64,000 bases of DNA. Origin: Neodontobutis hainanensis. Taxonomy: Eukaryota > Chordata > Actinopteri > Gobiiformes > Odontobutidae. The stretch is from contig JALDNG010001283.1 in the NCBI GenBank assembly GCA_024349245.1, positions 1 to 64,000 of the forward strand, given 5' to 3'. The notes under the pieces were generated by a model. That model saw only the letters and a list, made by a program, of their open reading frames with translations. It was not told where the DNA came from and made no database searches. Position numbers and translations under genes: made by a program. This document shows, piece after piece, positions 36,548 to 48,480 of this stretch (its first letter is position 1; each line of letters starts with the position of its first letter).

Positions 36548-36863
36548 TTAACCCTCCTTTGGTAAGGTTTTAGTTAAACACATCATACACCAATGAAAAG
36601 AACACGGATTACCGATGACCTGGGTCGTCGTCAGGAGGTGGTCATCAGGGTCAAGAACGAGCAAGTGGACTTGTTCTGCCGCCATGGCATTCAGAGGAGT
36701 AATGGCTTTTGAACAGTTGCAAGCGTCTGTAGTACAGTTAGCTGGAGGAGGCATGTTTGTTACACGCCCTGGAGCCGGTTACTGCAGCTCCTGCTGTTGT
36801 GCGTCCGTGTTCCAGCGCAGCCAGGCCTAGGCTGATGCCTATCAGAACCCAGATCGATCTCAT
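36548..36863 (-). pseudogene. ERV1 env stub (copy 1)
   Basis: Opens at an ATG (36863) about 100 bp after the end of integrase with a hydrophobic signal-peptide-like start (MRSIWVLIGISLGLAALEHG). A frame change follows, then a short Cys-bearing stretch (CTTDACNCSKAI). Only about 100 codons remain before the LTR, and no surface, fusion-peptide or membrane anchor parts are present. The deletion is shared with copy 2. Confidence 0.55.
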
Positions 36864-36895
36864 CGTAGCGGGGCTCTACAGTTTGCCTGTGAGCC

Positions 36896-38369
36896 TTACC
36901 GTTGTCGTCTCAGCTTACAACTGAAGTCCTGTGTCTGGGAGGTCTGGTTGTCTGGACGTCTCTTAGTCTGGTAGGTCGGTGAGGTCTCTAACCTTGCAGT
37001 GGGAGAGGTGAATCCACGGCGTCCTGCCCTGTACTTTACGGCTGTAGGTGTTGACAGGGTGACGGTGAAGGGTCCCTCCCACCGAGCACTGTTCCAGGCC
37101 TTCTTCTTCAGTACTTTCAAGAATACTTGGTCACCTGGCAGGACCGGTTTATCCTGTGGAGATAAGGGTCCCTTGGGCAGGTCATTTGTTATTTTACAGT
37201 CTCTGCTCTGAAGTGTCTCTCTCATATAGTGGATGAGATCATGATTAGAATCTGGACAATCTGTCTCTTGTAAAGTTAGGTCTGGTACTGTAAATGGTCT
37301 GCCATGTATGATCTCAAAAGGTGTAAGTCCACATCCTTCAGCAGGCAAAATATGCATATTCATTTTTACCAATTCTCGCATTCTGGCCATGGCCTGCCTG
37401 TTTCTTTTGAGGCTTTGCACAGTTTATTTTTATTGTCCCATTGTTTCTTTCCACCAGGCCTGCTGCCTGTGGGTGGTAACTGCAGTGTCTTTTTAAGTCT
37501 ATTTTTAGTTGCAGACCAATTCTGTCCATCACTTCATTCACAAAATGGGTTCCGTTGTCAGATCTGATAATACGAGGTACTCCAAACGTTGGTATTATCG
37601 TTTTACATATAGCTTTTGCTACAGTTAGTGCATTTGGTTTAGGTGTTGGGAAAAGTTCAATCCATTTTGAAAAAGCATCTATAATTACAAGGCAGTATTC
37701 TACTCCTTGTACTTTGTTAAGCTGGATAAAGTCCATATGAATAGTATGAAACGGGTGCTCTGGTTCAGGGAATGCTCCACGTTTGGGTCTGCACGCTCCT
37801 TGTGCATTGTTTCTTATACATGTTAAACATTGTTTGCAAAAATTTTGTGAATATGTGTTAAATCCTATTGTGTTATATTGTTGCTCCACCAGGGCTACCA
37901 TTCCCCGTGTTGACACATGGCAAGGCCCATGTGTCACAACTGCAGCCCATTTGTGTAGGCTTTTTGGTAGCCACGGTTTTCCATTGGGTCCTATATAAAT
38001 GTCATTTACCAGTGTGCATCCCTTTTGAGTCCATTTCAGTTTTTCAGAATGTGTTGCTCTTGTTTGATAGTCAACCAGTATGGGTGTGGTGTCTTTTTCC
38101 TGTGTTAAAACATATATTTGTGCAGTGTCCTTGGCTGTCTTGTCAGCTAGTCTGTTTCCTACTGACACCAAGTCTGTTCCACTAGTGTGGGCGGCACACT
38201 TGCATACTGCTACTCTTCTTGGCAGCTGCACTGCATCTAATAGTGCTTGCAACAAGTCTTTGTGTGTGGTTAGTTTTCCGGCAGCAGTTTTAAACCCCCT
38301 CATTTTCCATTGTTTGCAAAATTGATGTACTGAACCAAACGCATACTGGCTGTCTGTATAAATGGTCAC
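36896..38369 (-). pseudogene. ERV1 pol: RNase H end and integrase (copy 1)
   Basis: 38369-37338 holds the last RNase H acidic segments (IYTDSQYAFGS, then GNRLADKTAK). Integrase follows, with an HHCC region (CKQCLTC), core Asp in HMDFIQL, Asp in IRSDNGTHF and Glu in LVERNNGTIK (D,D35E spacing). A single-base loss at about 37430 shifts the frame. The C-terminal domain continues at 37420-36896 with WNSARWEGPFTVTL, a GPF/Y-type segment seen in gamma-like retroviruses; a further shift lies near 37035. Copy 2 keeps this region open. Confidence 0.85.
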
Positions 38370-39253
38370 GTCTTATCTTTAAATAGTTTACAGGCTTCAG
38401 TTAACGCTACTAGTTCTGCTGCTTGTGCAGAGTAGTTGCCGGGCAGCTTTTTAGACTGTAACACTTTAGTTTGCGTGACTATAGCATATGCCACTTGGTT
38501 CTGTCCTTGGGAGTTCTTCCCTGCTGACCCGTCCACATACACTGTTTGTCCTGTTTGCAATGGTTGGTCCATCAAGTCTGGGCGAGGTCTTAAGTCCTCT
38601 TGTGTTTTCTCTTCACATCTGTGTGGGGTCCCGTCTTTTTCAGTCGGTAGTAATGTTGCTGGATTAAGTGTGGTGCATCTTTGTACCTCCAAATGAGGCT
38701 GAGACAAGAGTGTCGCCATGCATGTCAAGTGTCTGGATGGTGACAGAAATGTCATGTTTGTCTGGAGGAGGAGGAGGCTGACTGCATGTGGCACCTTTAA
38801 CACCAGTGGGTGAAACAGTACAGTTTCTGCGGATGCTTGCACTGCAAGGGCGGCTGCTATTACTGCCTGTACACATGCAGGTGTGGCTCGTGCCACAGGG
38901 TCTAACTGTGTGGAATAGTAGGCCACGGGGCGCATTTTATCCCCGTGTTTCTGGCATAACACTGAGGTCATAAAACCGTCTTTCACATCACACATTTGGG
39001 TAAATGGCTTTGTATAATCAGGTAGTGCCAGTACTTGTGCTGACACTAAGGCTGCCTTTGTGGCACAAAATGCGTCCTCCGCCTCCGTGGTCCATTTTAG
39101 CTTGTCATTCATTGCCAATGGTTCGCCATGCATTAGCTCCTGTAGGGGCTTAGTTATTAACGCATAGTCTAAAATCCATGATCTACAGTAGTTACAGAGA
39201 CCTAGAAACGACATTAATTGTTTCTTTGTACGCGGAAGTGGTGTCTGTAACAC
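38366..39253 (-). pseudogene. ERV1 pol: connection domain and RNase H (copy 1)
   Basis: Thumb/connection with LMSFLGLCNYCRSWI, LKWTTEAEDAF and MRPVAYYSTQLDPVA, then RNase H opening with VYVDGSAGKNSQGQNQ (first Asp) and AAELVALTEACKLF (Glu). The frame breaks at the next catalytic segment (one base missing against copy 2 near 38370). Confidence 0.85.
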
Positions 39254-39268
39254 TGCAGTTTTCCTTTT

Positions 39269-40069
39269 TCACAGATTGTTCTCCTCTTGTGTGAGGGTGT
39301 GGCCTAAATACTTTACTGTGGGTTGCCACAGCTGAAGCTTGCTTTTGCTTACTTTGTTTCCGGTGGCTGATAAGTATTTGAGTAGCGCCACTGTGTCCTC
39401 CTGACACTGTTTTTGGTCTGCTGCAGTGATCAAAATGTCATCTACATAGACCAAAATTTGACTTCCACTTGGGGGAGTGAATTTGGACAACAGATTTGAG
39501 ATACATTGTGAGAAGATAGTTGGACTTTCCGCGTAGCCCTGTGGGAGCCGTGTGAATGAATAGGTTTTGCCTTTAAACACGAATCCAAACCATTTTGTGC
39601 TCTCTTGTGTCAGTGGTATGGAGAAAAATGCATTAGCTAAGTCAATTACTGAAAAATATTTAGCCCCTGGTGCTATTTGATTCAGTAATGTGTGTGGGTT
39701 TGGCACATTTGGTGCCCGCTGTTGAACTGCATCATTCACGGCTCGAAGATCTTGTATCATTCTCCACGCCACTGAGGGAGGAGCCTTCTTTACTGGAAAA
39801 ATTGGTGTTGTACACGCGGCATCTGGACATTCAATGATAACTTTAGCCTGGACTAGGGCTTTTATGACCGGTTCTATGCCTGCTTCAGCATCTGGTTTTA
39901 ATGGGTATTGCCGTACCCTTGGTCTGAATTCAGTTTTCCCTGTGATTTGGACTGGAGGTGCCCCCTGCATTAAGCCTACATCATGGGCACCTGCACTCCA
40001 TAATTTGTCTGGGATAGACGCTAATACTTCCTCCTCTAGGTCTGTGAGGAGGACAGTGGTTGTTTCGTC
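39269..40069 (-). pseudogene. ERV1 pol: reverse transcriptase (copy 1)
   Basis: Class I-like (gamma/epsilon type) RT fingers and palm: RQYPLKPDAEAGIEPVIKAL, WRMIQDLRAVNDAVQ, YFSVIDLANAFFSIPL (first Asp), LPQGYAESPTIFSQ and VYVDDILITA (YVDD). It is in the same frame as the protease/2H block and separated from it only by a UGA at 40072-40070. Where copy 2 is frameshifted (ECPDA onward), copy 1 is intact. It ends in a frameshift at about 39275. Confidence 0.9.
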
Positions 40070-41005
40070 TCATTTCTCTGTGAGGTGGGTTGTGGGGGTT
40101 CCAATCACTCGGTAGTTAACTTTTACACGGCTCCATCCCGAACTCAGACTGTCCTCAGTATCAGGTGTAGCTCTGGTCCAGTCTTTTAACTTCATTACTT
40201 GTCTTCTGAGCTCACCTAAGTCTTTCCAGTCGTCTGTAATTCCTTTGCTCAGTGAAATGTGCCGTTTGTCTGCGTATGCCATTAGTCGTTTTGCAGCGTC
40301 TCCAATTTCCACGTTGCAAAAGGACCTCTCTCCTTTGTAGTACATGTAAGGTACTGTCATGTTCTGCGGTCCTAACTTGTCAACCTCTGCTTGATACAGT
40401 GGATCTGGTCCAGGTGTGTCCTTGTATCTCAATGTCATGTGTAAGTCAGTGATGTCCATAAAGTCTGCTTGGTCTGGGACTCGGTCTTTGGCTAACTTCA
40501 CTAACTGTTCTGCAACTCTGGCTGGACCTCTGGGTGGGAGATCTAAGCTCCACCAGTAGTGCAACCTCCCTCCTCCTTCCACCACATACGCAGTCGTATG
40601 TCTGGGTCGTGCCACTAAGAAGCCTTCAGGTCCTGTTTCTATTATTATGTCTAATGCTGTGATCAGGTCTCGCCCTAACAGATTGTGTGGACACAGTGTG
40701 GACAAAATGGCTTTAACTGTGACTGGTCCATGGTCAGTGTTGTCTAGAACGACGTCTAAATGAGTGCTAACCGGGCTTTTGGTAATTTTCCGTTTGCTGA
40801 CATTACATTTACTGTTTCCTGGGATTTTCCTAAACCTCCACACTCTCTTATTACTGTTCTTTCAGCTCCTGAATCCACAAGAAATAACAATGGCTTTCCG
40901 TTAATTCTTACCATTAACTCTGGTTTGTTTTTTATAACCATCTGCAGTCAAAAGGAAAAGCTGTATGTCTTGGTCTTCTGTATCTAATTCTGGTTCTGTC
41001 TCTAG
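40070..41005 (-). pseudogene. ERV1 pro-pol: retropepsin plus 2H phosphoesterase-like domain (copy 1)
   Basis: Protease with FLVDSGAERTVI (DSG active site) at the start (41005-40756), a one-frame break near 40790, then LLGRDLITALDIII, the second conserved protease block. The extra ~165-residue domain follows with YWWSLDLPP, DLHMTLRY (40441-40430 encodes HMTL) and RHISLSKGI (40261-40250 encodes HISL). It ends at an in-frame UGA at 40072-40070, present in both copies; the AAA-UGA-GAC context fits a CGA-to-TGA CpG mutation. Confidence 0.8.
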
Positions 41006-41008
41006 TCA
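41002..41008 (-). promoter_or_regulatory. gag stop in readthrough context UGA-CUAG (copy 1)
   Basis: The gag frame ends GAA-GCA-TGA and is followed at once by CTAG, the context known to promote UGA readthrough in animal genes and some viruses. The pro-pol frame is open directly after it in the same phase, with no nearby ATG required. Confidence 0.7.
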
Positions 41009-42773
41009 TGCTTCATAGAACTCATCTCTTTCCTCAGTCCTTTCTCTTCTTGGCTCTCTTTGCCTCCTGTCTTCTCTATCTCTGTCCCCTTCTCTTCTGT
41101 CCCTCTGATTACCTCCGTCCTTCTGGTCTCTGTTCCCCTCACAGTCTTTGTCTTTGCAATCTCGAGCTAAATGTCCCTTTGTGGCATATGTAACATCTCC
41201 CTTCATCTTTGTCTTGTTCCTTCTGTCCATCTTTCCTGTAATTTCCCTGTCCTCTTCCTTTTCCCCTAAACTTGCCTTGCCCTCCACCACCATTGCGTCT
41301 CCTTGGTTCATATACATAGGTTTCCACTCCTTCTTCATTTACTAACACCTGTGTTGCCATTTGCTTTTTCTTTTCCATTTGTCTCTTTTCTGCATGCCTG
41401 ACGTGGTCACAAAACTCGCCATAAGGCATCCTATTTAAAGTTACCACTGTCTTTTTTAACCACTCTCTCTCTGGCTCCCTCAGTCCCAATATTATTACTG
41501 CTTTTAACTGTTGTCTAAATGGTCCATTGTCCTGGCCGTCATCTTCTATTCCTGAATGTCTCTGGAATACTTCCATTAGTCGAGCTTCATATTTATCAAA
41601 AGGTTCATTAGGGCCCTGTTGTGTTGCGTGTATTTTTGTCCAGTCCGGTAGGTGTCTGTAAGCGTCTCGAAGGGTTCCCCATAGCCCATTTGCTTTTCTC
41701 AACTCTGTGATACATTGCACTGCTGTCTTTACCCCTCCCCCATTAGCTGCTGCGTTCACTGGTTCAAACAAATGTCTATGTTTCACCCAACGGTGTCCCA
41801 TCATTGTTTGTAGTACACCCTGCACCTCACGTCCATTTAACAAATATGAGTCCACTAGTCCCTCAAAGTCCTCTATACAGCCTTCCACGTCTGAGGTATA
41901 AGGTCTGATTCCTTCTAAGGCTGCTTTCACATCTCCTAATGTCCATGTCCTGTACACTGTAACAGTCGGACGCTGTGCGTCACCTTGGGGTTGGGTAGTT
42001 GTATCAGGGGAAGGCGTCTACTTCCACCTCGTCTGGGTCTTTGCTATGTCCCATTTCGGAGTATGGGTCAAAATAACACACCTCAGCTCCTGGAGCGTGG
42101 GGTGGGTATTGGTGGGAGTGGTTTTATTTGAATATAATCGCTTTGATATTGCTCCGAATTCAACCGAGTCATGGGCCTATTGGGTCCGGATGGTGTAGGA
42201 CCAGGATACTGGGGTGGCGGCCCCATTTGCGGTGGCGTTGTAAATACATCCAGCGGCGGATATAACATTGGTCCCTGCACAAAGGGATTAGTGGGGGCCA
42301 AGAGTGGGGCGTTTAGTTGCGCTGGCGGCTGTGGGTCTGGATCCGCTACAAATGTTGTTTGGACATGTGTTCCGTCATTATCCTCAGTTTTCTACGGCAT
42401 ACGTCTCAGTTTGTTTTTTATTTTGTTCGGTCTTTTCTGTTGCGTTTTTATTTCACGCATTTTTGCTCCTTCACAAGACCATAATTTTGTATCTTAACTG
42501 CCGTCCTGGGTTTAACACTACATTTCGACCTTTGTCACAGTCGTGAATTTTTAAATTGGTGAGTAATCTATCTATATCTATTTTATTCCAGGACGGTGTC
42601 CAATTGTATTTTTTCCGCCATTTAGTGAGAAATTGACATGCTTCCGGAAAATATTTACGCATGTATTCCTCCGCTGTCTCTTCTCCTCCTTCTTCCTCTA
42701 CTTGTTTTACCACTTTAACTCTTACTGTCTTCTGGCCTTTCGGCTCACCTGGTTTCGGGGTTTTGGATGCCAT
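41006..42773 (-). pseudogene. ERV1 gag (copy 1), frameshifted
   Basis: Same protein as copy 2 but more broken: 42773-42471 (N-terminal part), 42301-42083 (proline-rich part), 41957-41139 (capsid) and 41338-41006 (nucleocapsid end). One CCHC zinc knuckle is expected at about 41190-41150 but is destroyed here by a missing base; copy 2 retains it. The C-terminus is an Arg/Glu/Asp-rich tail. Confidence 0.85.
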
Positions 42774-42888
42774 TTCCTTCGGAGTTTAATTTGGGAAAAT
42801 AAAAGAGTCCGCCTGTCTTTACTTTGACAGTGCTCCCTTATAAAGTGTCAATTCACTCTTCCCAAATCTCCTTCAAATGTATACCCAG

Positions 42889-43145
42889 TGTAGTGAATAT
42901 GGTCTCGTTGATGAATAATTAATATGAATATGAATTATGAAAATTAATAATTAATATTTTGTTTATGAAAATATTAATTTCTTTCGGGCACCACCTTAGT
43001 TTTAGCAGTTCTAAGGAAACTGATTATGTTTGATAAGTCTCAATCTTGAAGGAATGAATTCTAACTCGTTTTCAGACCAAATCTACGTAAACATGAAACA
43101 AGGATGTCTTTATGGGTTTTATTAAAATTATGTAAGATTAAATAT
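42889..43145 (-). repeat. truncated ERV2 LTR end (copy 1 of duplication)
   Basis: Starts tgtagtgaatatggtctcg exactly as the complete LTR at 52101 does and matches it for about 257 bp, then is cut at the duplication junction. It shows that ERV2 was already present when the tandem duplication arose. Confidence 0.92.
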
Positions 43146-45190
43146 CCATTTACTGCAATTAATTTACAAACCAGTGCGTTTAATTTCAGAATATGCTTTT
43201 TAAATTCAGTTTTTAAAAAGCATTGATATCATTTGAGCACTTTAAATTCAACACGATGAGGGAGCGTTTCAGTTTAATGCAGATAAAATCGTGTCAGTCT
43301 TCCAGAGGAGGTGAGACAGGCCTCTGCTCTGACAATGTTCAAGTCCAGGCTGAAAACAGTTCTCTTTAACTGTGCATAAGACAACTAAGGGTATTGTATC
43401 TGCTGTCTTCTGTTTTAGGTTTGCTTAAATTAATTTTATTTTTAATTTATTTTATTGAAAGCACTTATGTTGCATGTATTGTTCTTTATAAATAAACTTG
43501 CCTTGCTGGTGGCTGTCCGGACAGTTGGCTTTCATACGGCAGGCATCTGACGTCTTTTGTCTTACGCACTCATTGTGTTTTTATTTTTTTTTACACACAA
43601 GAACAAAATAAATCTGAATAACGGGTAAACATGCACAAACATATCAGAGTATTGCAGAGACATCTTGGTGTGTTAATCCGATTTCTCATAATCAGATAAC
43701 TGCTGTTCAGATTATGCTGTTTAAATGATTATTTGAATCATTCATGAATTATTTGGATTACTCCAGTAATCACATAATGATAGGTAAACAAGCTGACTTT
43801 CCATTTTAAATGGTATGTCATGCAACAAAGTTGGTTTGTGGTGCTTTATGGGTGAGCACTAAAACAATGTGAATAGTATTTGTAGTAAGTATAACTGTAA
43901 AAATATTGATATTTTTCATGGTGATCTCAACATAAAGAAGCACTTTCTTCTGTCCTGGTGGAACTGTGCTGTTCAGGGCTTTAGCAACACAAAAAAAAAC
44001 ATGTCAACATGGTTCAGGTCTCTTTTAATATTTTTTTTTATTTAATCTTTTGTTTATCCAGGAAAGTCCTACTGAGATTAAAAATCTTTTTGCAGAGTAG
44101 TCCTGGCCCCATGGGAGGGACTGTTGTGCATGGGTTTAGTGCTTGGGTTGGGTTAGTCCAGCTTATGTATGAGTTTGATGGTTGTTCTAAATTCTAAAAC
44201 TCTAAATCATCTACATCTTAAAGGCCCTCTAGAGGAATGTTTTAAATGTTTAGCCCTGAGTCAGTCCCTCACATAAAAGCAGTTTCCAGAGCGGGATTGT
44301 TAGGTTTTGTCTAACTGGGTACGAGAGGCATATCCGGGACAGGTTCAACTGTTTCATAGTCCCTAATAGACCTGGTCTCAGTCCCTAATAGACCTGGTCT
44401 CAGTCCCTAATAGACCTGGTCTCAGTCCCTAATAGACCTGGTCTCAGTCCCTAATAGACCTGCTCTTGTTTTGGTCTCTGTTTCGGTGAATATATGCCTG
44501 GTAAAGGGGTTTTGACTACAACATTGACATTTTCTTCCAGCCCTTCCAACATAAAAAAAAAGAAAAAACTGAACAGGACCTGGCTCAGATCTACCACACA
44601 ATATGTCTCCTGCGTAACGTTCACATCCATACATTTATGGAAAATATATCATCCTTCTATCTTCATGGGAACAAAGGATTACATTTAAAATCCGCTGAGG
44701 TGATAAAAGTCAGTTTGTGGAGAAAGAGCTTTAATGTGGCATGTGGCAGCGTCGGCAATGATTACACAACATGTTTACAGCCAGAACACATTACAGTGAT
44801 GACAAACTTTTCACAGATTGTGCTTCTACAAAAGATTAAAAACGTTTGTAGGTGAAGGTTAGCGGTAAACACAAAAAATGCACATTTACAGCAATAAATC
44901 TTAAGAGCTTTATGTAATAGCTTTTTGTGAAAAGTGAATAGGACTTATGTTAAATGTAAATGGTGACCTGAAAGTGGCATCTTTAGATAAAATATCACAT
45001 TCATTGCTGTGTCATACATTAGACAGCTGCTGAAATAGCTTTGCATAATTTGCTTTCATTGCATCCCATTCTCATTCTAATACCGGCCTCACTTCAGGAT
45101 CATCGTGGGGCTTTGAAAATATTCTACACATTTGGTTTGAGTGCTTTTCTCTGACATAAAAAAGTTGTGATTAAACTCCAGCCTAGAAAC

Positions 45191-45704
45191 TGTATGTAAG
45201 TGTCAGGAAATATGCACAAACGAGTGTGGCATTCAACAGTTTATTATTCACACAGAAGCACTCCAAAATGGTAAAACAGTACAATCAGAACAAAATCACC
45301 TGATAAAGTTAGGCTATAAAGCTAACTTTCTCTACGTGCACGGGGGAAGTCGTGTGGAGCCACCCCACACCTCAGCCACTTCTCTTGCTGAGTTAAGTAG
45401 ATCTCTCCCAACTTTTCCCTCAGTGCAGCACCGTTTTATCAGCGGAGGGTGCGGATTTGCTAAAAAATAGATATCACAGTTATGCTCAGTGCATGCCGAG
45501 GTCACAAGTCACGTTGCACACTGTTGGTCAGAAATGCTTTTGCTCAAGGTTTCTCAGCATCTTTTGTTACACATTAAGTAGCCCTTCGCACTAAGGCAAG
45601 CAGATGCAACATTTGATATTTCACATATGATTACTCTTGTATAACCTTCAAAATGCACACATAGAAACAAAGTTTAATACAAAATACAAATGAACTCCTT
45701 AACA
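45191..45704 (-). repeat. ERV1 3' LTR (copy 2)
   Basis: Same 514-bp length and ends (tgtatgtaag to ccttaaca) as 35987-36500, being its duplicate. The two are not a proviral LTR pair, so their divergence dates the duplication and not the integration. Confidence 0.6.
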
Positions 45705-45812
45705 ATTTCCCCGTGTTTATACAAAAAAATCATTGGAGAAAATATCAATGCTTAACCCTCCTTTGGTAAGGTTTTAGTTAAACACATCATACACCAATGA
45801 AAAGAACACGGA

Positions 45813-46070
45813 TTACCGATGACCTGGGTCGTCGTCAGGGAGGTGGTCATCAGGGTCAAGAACGAGCAAGTGGACTTGTTCTGCCGCCATGGCATTCAGA
45901 GGAGTAATGGCTTTTGAACAGTTGCAAGCGTCTGTAGTACAGTTAGCTGGAGGAGGCATGTTTGTTACACGCCCTGGAGCCGCGGTTACTGCAGCTCCTG
46001 CTGTTGTGCGTCCGTGTTCCAGCGCAGCCAGGCCTAGGCTGATGCCTATCAGAACCCAGATCGATCTCAT
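45813..46070 (-). pseudogene. ERV1 env stub (copy 2)
   Basis: 85-codon open frame starting with the same signal-like peptide (MRSIWVLIGI), followed by an Ala/Thr-rich stretch and CTTDACNCSK. It ends in an Asp-rich segment (VLDPDDHLP) and a stop. A normal retroviral env is about 500-600 residues, so nearly everything is deleted. It lies 100 bp after the pol stop. Confidence 0.6.
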
Positions 46071-46169
46071 CGTAGCGGGGCTCTACAGTTTGCCTGTGAG
46101 CCTTACCGTTGTCGTCTCAGCTTACAACTGAAGTCCTGTGTCTGGGAGGTCTGGTTGTCTGGACGTCTC

Positions 46170-47400
46170 TTAGTCTGGTAGGTCGGTGAGGTCTCTAACC
46201 TTGCAGTGGGAGAGGTGAATCCACGGCGTCCTGCCCTGTACTTTTACGGCTGTAGGTGTTGACAGGGTGACGGTGAAGGGTCCCTCCCACCGAGCACTGT
46301 TCCAGGCCTTCTTCTTCAGTACTTTCAAGAATACTTGGTCACCTGGCAGGACCGGTTTATCCTGTGGAGATAAGGGTCCCTTGGGCAGGTCATTTGTTAT
46401 TTTACAGTCTCTGCTCTGAAGTGTCTCTCTCATATAGTGGATGAGATCATGATTAGAATCTGGACAATCTGTCTCTTGTAAAGTTAGGTCTGGTACTGTA
46501 AATGGTCTGCCATGTATGATCTCAAAAGGTGTAAGTCCACATCCTTCAGCAGGCAAAATATGCATATTCATTTTTACCAATTCTACGCATTCTGGCCATG
46601 GCCTGCCTGTTTCTTTTGAGGCTTTGCACAGTTTATTTTTTATTGTCCCATTGTTCCTTTCCACCAGGCCTGCTGCCTGTGGGTGGTAACTGCAGTGTCT
46701 TTTTAAGTCTATTTTTAGTTGCAGACCAATTCTGTCCATCACTTCATTCACAAAATGGGTTCCGTTGTCAGATCTGATAATACGAGGTACTCCAAACGTT
46801 GGTATTATCGTTTTACATATAGCTTTTGCTACAGTTAGTGCATTTGGTTTAGGTGTTGGGAAAAGTTCAATCCATTTTGAAAAAGCATCTATAATTACAA
46901 GGCAGTATTCTACTCCTTGTACTTTGTTAAGCTGGATAAAGTCCATATGAATAGTATGAAACGGGTGCTCTGGTTCAGGGAATGCTCCACGTTTGGGTCT
47001 GCACGCTCCTTGTGCATTGTTTCTTATACATGTTAAACATTGTTTGCAAAAATTTTGTGAATATGTGTTAAATCCTATTGTGTTATATTGTTGCTCCACC
47101 AGGGCTACCATTCCCCGTGTTGACACATGGCAAGGCCCATGTGTCACAACTGCAGCCCATTTGTGTAGGCTTTTTGGTAGCCACGGTTTTCCATTGGGTC
47201 CTATATAAATGTCATTTACCAGTGTGCATCCCTTTTGAGTCCATTTCAGTTTTTCAGAATGTGTTGCTCTTGTTTGATAGTCAACCAGTATGGGTGTGGT
47301 GTCTTTTCCTGTGTTAAAACATATATTTGTGCAGTGTCCTTGGCTGTCTTGTCAGCTAGTCTGTTTCCTACTGACACCAAGTCTGTTCCACTAGTGTGGC
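46170..47400 (-). pseudogene. ERV1 pol: integrase (copy 2), longest open copy
   Basis: Integrase inserts viral cDNA into host DNA. In the open frame 47147-46170 (325 codons) one sees the CxxC of the zinc-binding domain (residues 34-40), catalytic Asp69, Asp127 in RSDNGTHF and Glu163 in VERNNGTIK (35-residue spacing). A C-terminal domain follows with ARWEGPFTV and PWIHLSHCKV, the GPF/Y-like segment typical of gamma/epsilon-type retroviruses. The frame upstream of 47147 continues the domain but a base is missing near 47310. Ends RDLTDLPD. Confidence 0.9.
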
Positions 47401-48480
47401 GGCACACTTGCATACTGCTACTCTTCTTGGCAGCTGCACTGCATCTAATAGTGCTTGCAACAAGTCTTTGTGTGTGGTTAGTTTTCCGGCAGCAGTTTTA
47501 AACCCCCTCATTTTCCATTGTTTGCAAAATTGATGTACTGAACCAAACGCATACTGGCTGTCTGTATAAATGGTCACGTCCTTATCTTTAAATAGTTTAC
47601 AGGCTTCAGTTAACGCTACTAGTTCTGCTGCTTGTGCAGAGTAGTTGCCGGGCAGCTTTTTAGACTGTAACACTTTAGTTTGCGTGACTATAGCATATGC
47701 CACTTGGTTCTGTCCTTGGGAGTTCTTCCCTGCTGACCCGTCCACATACACTGTTTGTCCTGTTTGCAATGGTTGGTCCATCAAGTCTGGGCGAGGTCTT
47801 AAGTCCTCTTGTGTTTTCTCTTCACATCTGTGTGGGGTCCCGTCTTTTTCAGTCGGTAGTAATGTTGCTGGATTAAGTGTGGTGCATCTTTGTACCTCCA
47901 AATGAGGCTGAGACAAGAGTGTCGCCATGCATGTCAAGTGTCTGGATGGTGACAGAAATGTCATGTTTGTCTGGAGGAGGAGGAGGCTGACTGCATGTGG
48001 CACCTTTAACACCAGTGGGTGAAACAGTACAGTTTCTGCGGATGCTTGCACTGCAAGGGCGGCTGCTATTACTGCCTGTACACATGCAGGTGTGGCTCGT
48101 GCCACAGGGTCTAACTGTGTGGAATAGTAGGCCACGGGGCGCATTTTATCCCCGTGTTTCTGGCATAACACTGAGGTCATAAAACCGTCTTTCACATCAC
48201 ACATTTGGGTAAATGGCTTTGTATAATCAGGTAGTGCCAGTACTTGTGCTGACACTAAGGCTGCCTTTGTGGCACAAAATGCGTCCTCCGCCTCCGTGGT
48301 CCATTTTAGCTTGTCATTCATTGCCAATGGTTCGCCATGCATTAGCTCCTGTAGGGGCTTAGTTATTAACGCATAGTCTAAAATCCATGATCTACAGTAG
48401 TTACAGAGACCTAGAAACGACATTAATTGTTTCTTTGTACGCGAAGTGGTGTCTGTAACACTGCAGTTTTCCTTTTTCAC
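47368..48480 (-). pseudogene. ERV1 pol: connection and RNase H (copy 2)
   Basis: 370-codon open frame. After a short out-of-frame start it covers the connection region (FLGLCNYCRSWILDYALITK) and a complete RNase H with Asp in VYVDGSAGKN, Glu in AAELVALTEA, Asp in IYTDSQYAFGS and the Lys-rich KAAGKLTTHKDLLQ-like helix. A single-base difference near 47399 removes the last His/Asp segment from this frame, whereas copy 1 reads through it. Confidence 0.9.

Larger units (their letters stand above)
33932..43145 (+). repeat. 9.2 kb tandem duplication, copy 1
   Basis: This unit is repeated immediately at 43146-52358, nearly identical along its whole length. It holds about 2.05 kb of flanking DNA (33932-35986), the ERV1 provirus part (35987-42888) and the first ~257 bp of the ERV2 LTR (42889-43145). 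The non-viral part includes an L2-like 3' tail (about 34085-34290) and five copies of a 22-bp repeat (agtccctaatagacctggtc as core, about 35149-35252). The break at 43145/43146 joins LTR sequence to ccatttactgc, the sequence that also opens copy 1. Confidence 0.95.

Noticed and set aside
36615..36830. Plus-strand frame with a Cys-rich end opposite the env stub
   Set aside because: Antisense to the env remnant; no independent support.
35987..45704. The two ERV1 LTRs as a proviral pair bounding one element
   Set aside because: Both are the 3' LTR with identical flanks (host DNA on the left, env stub on the right), so they arose by tandem duplication.
46765..47317. Plus-strand open frames opposite integrase (also 37555-38325 in copy 1)
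   Set aside because: They are antisense shadows of a well-supported pol; they lack any recognisable domain and appear in both duplicates only because the DNA is duplicated.
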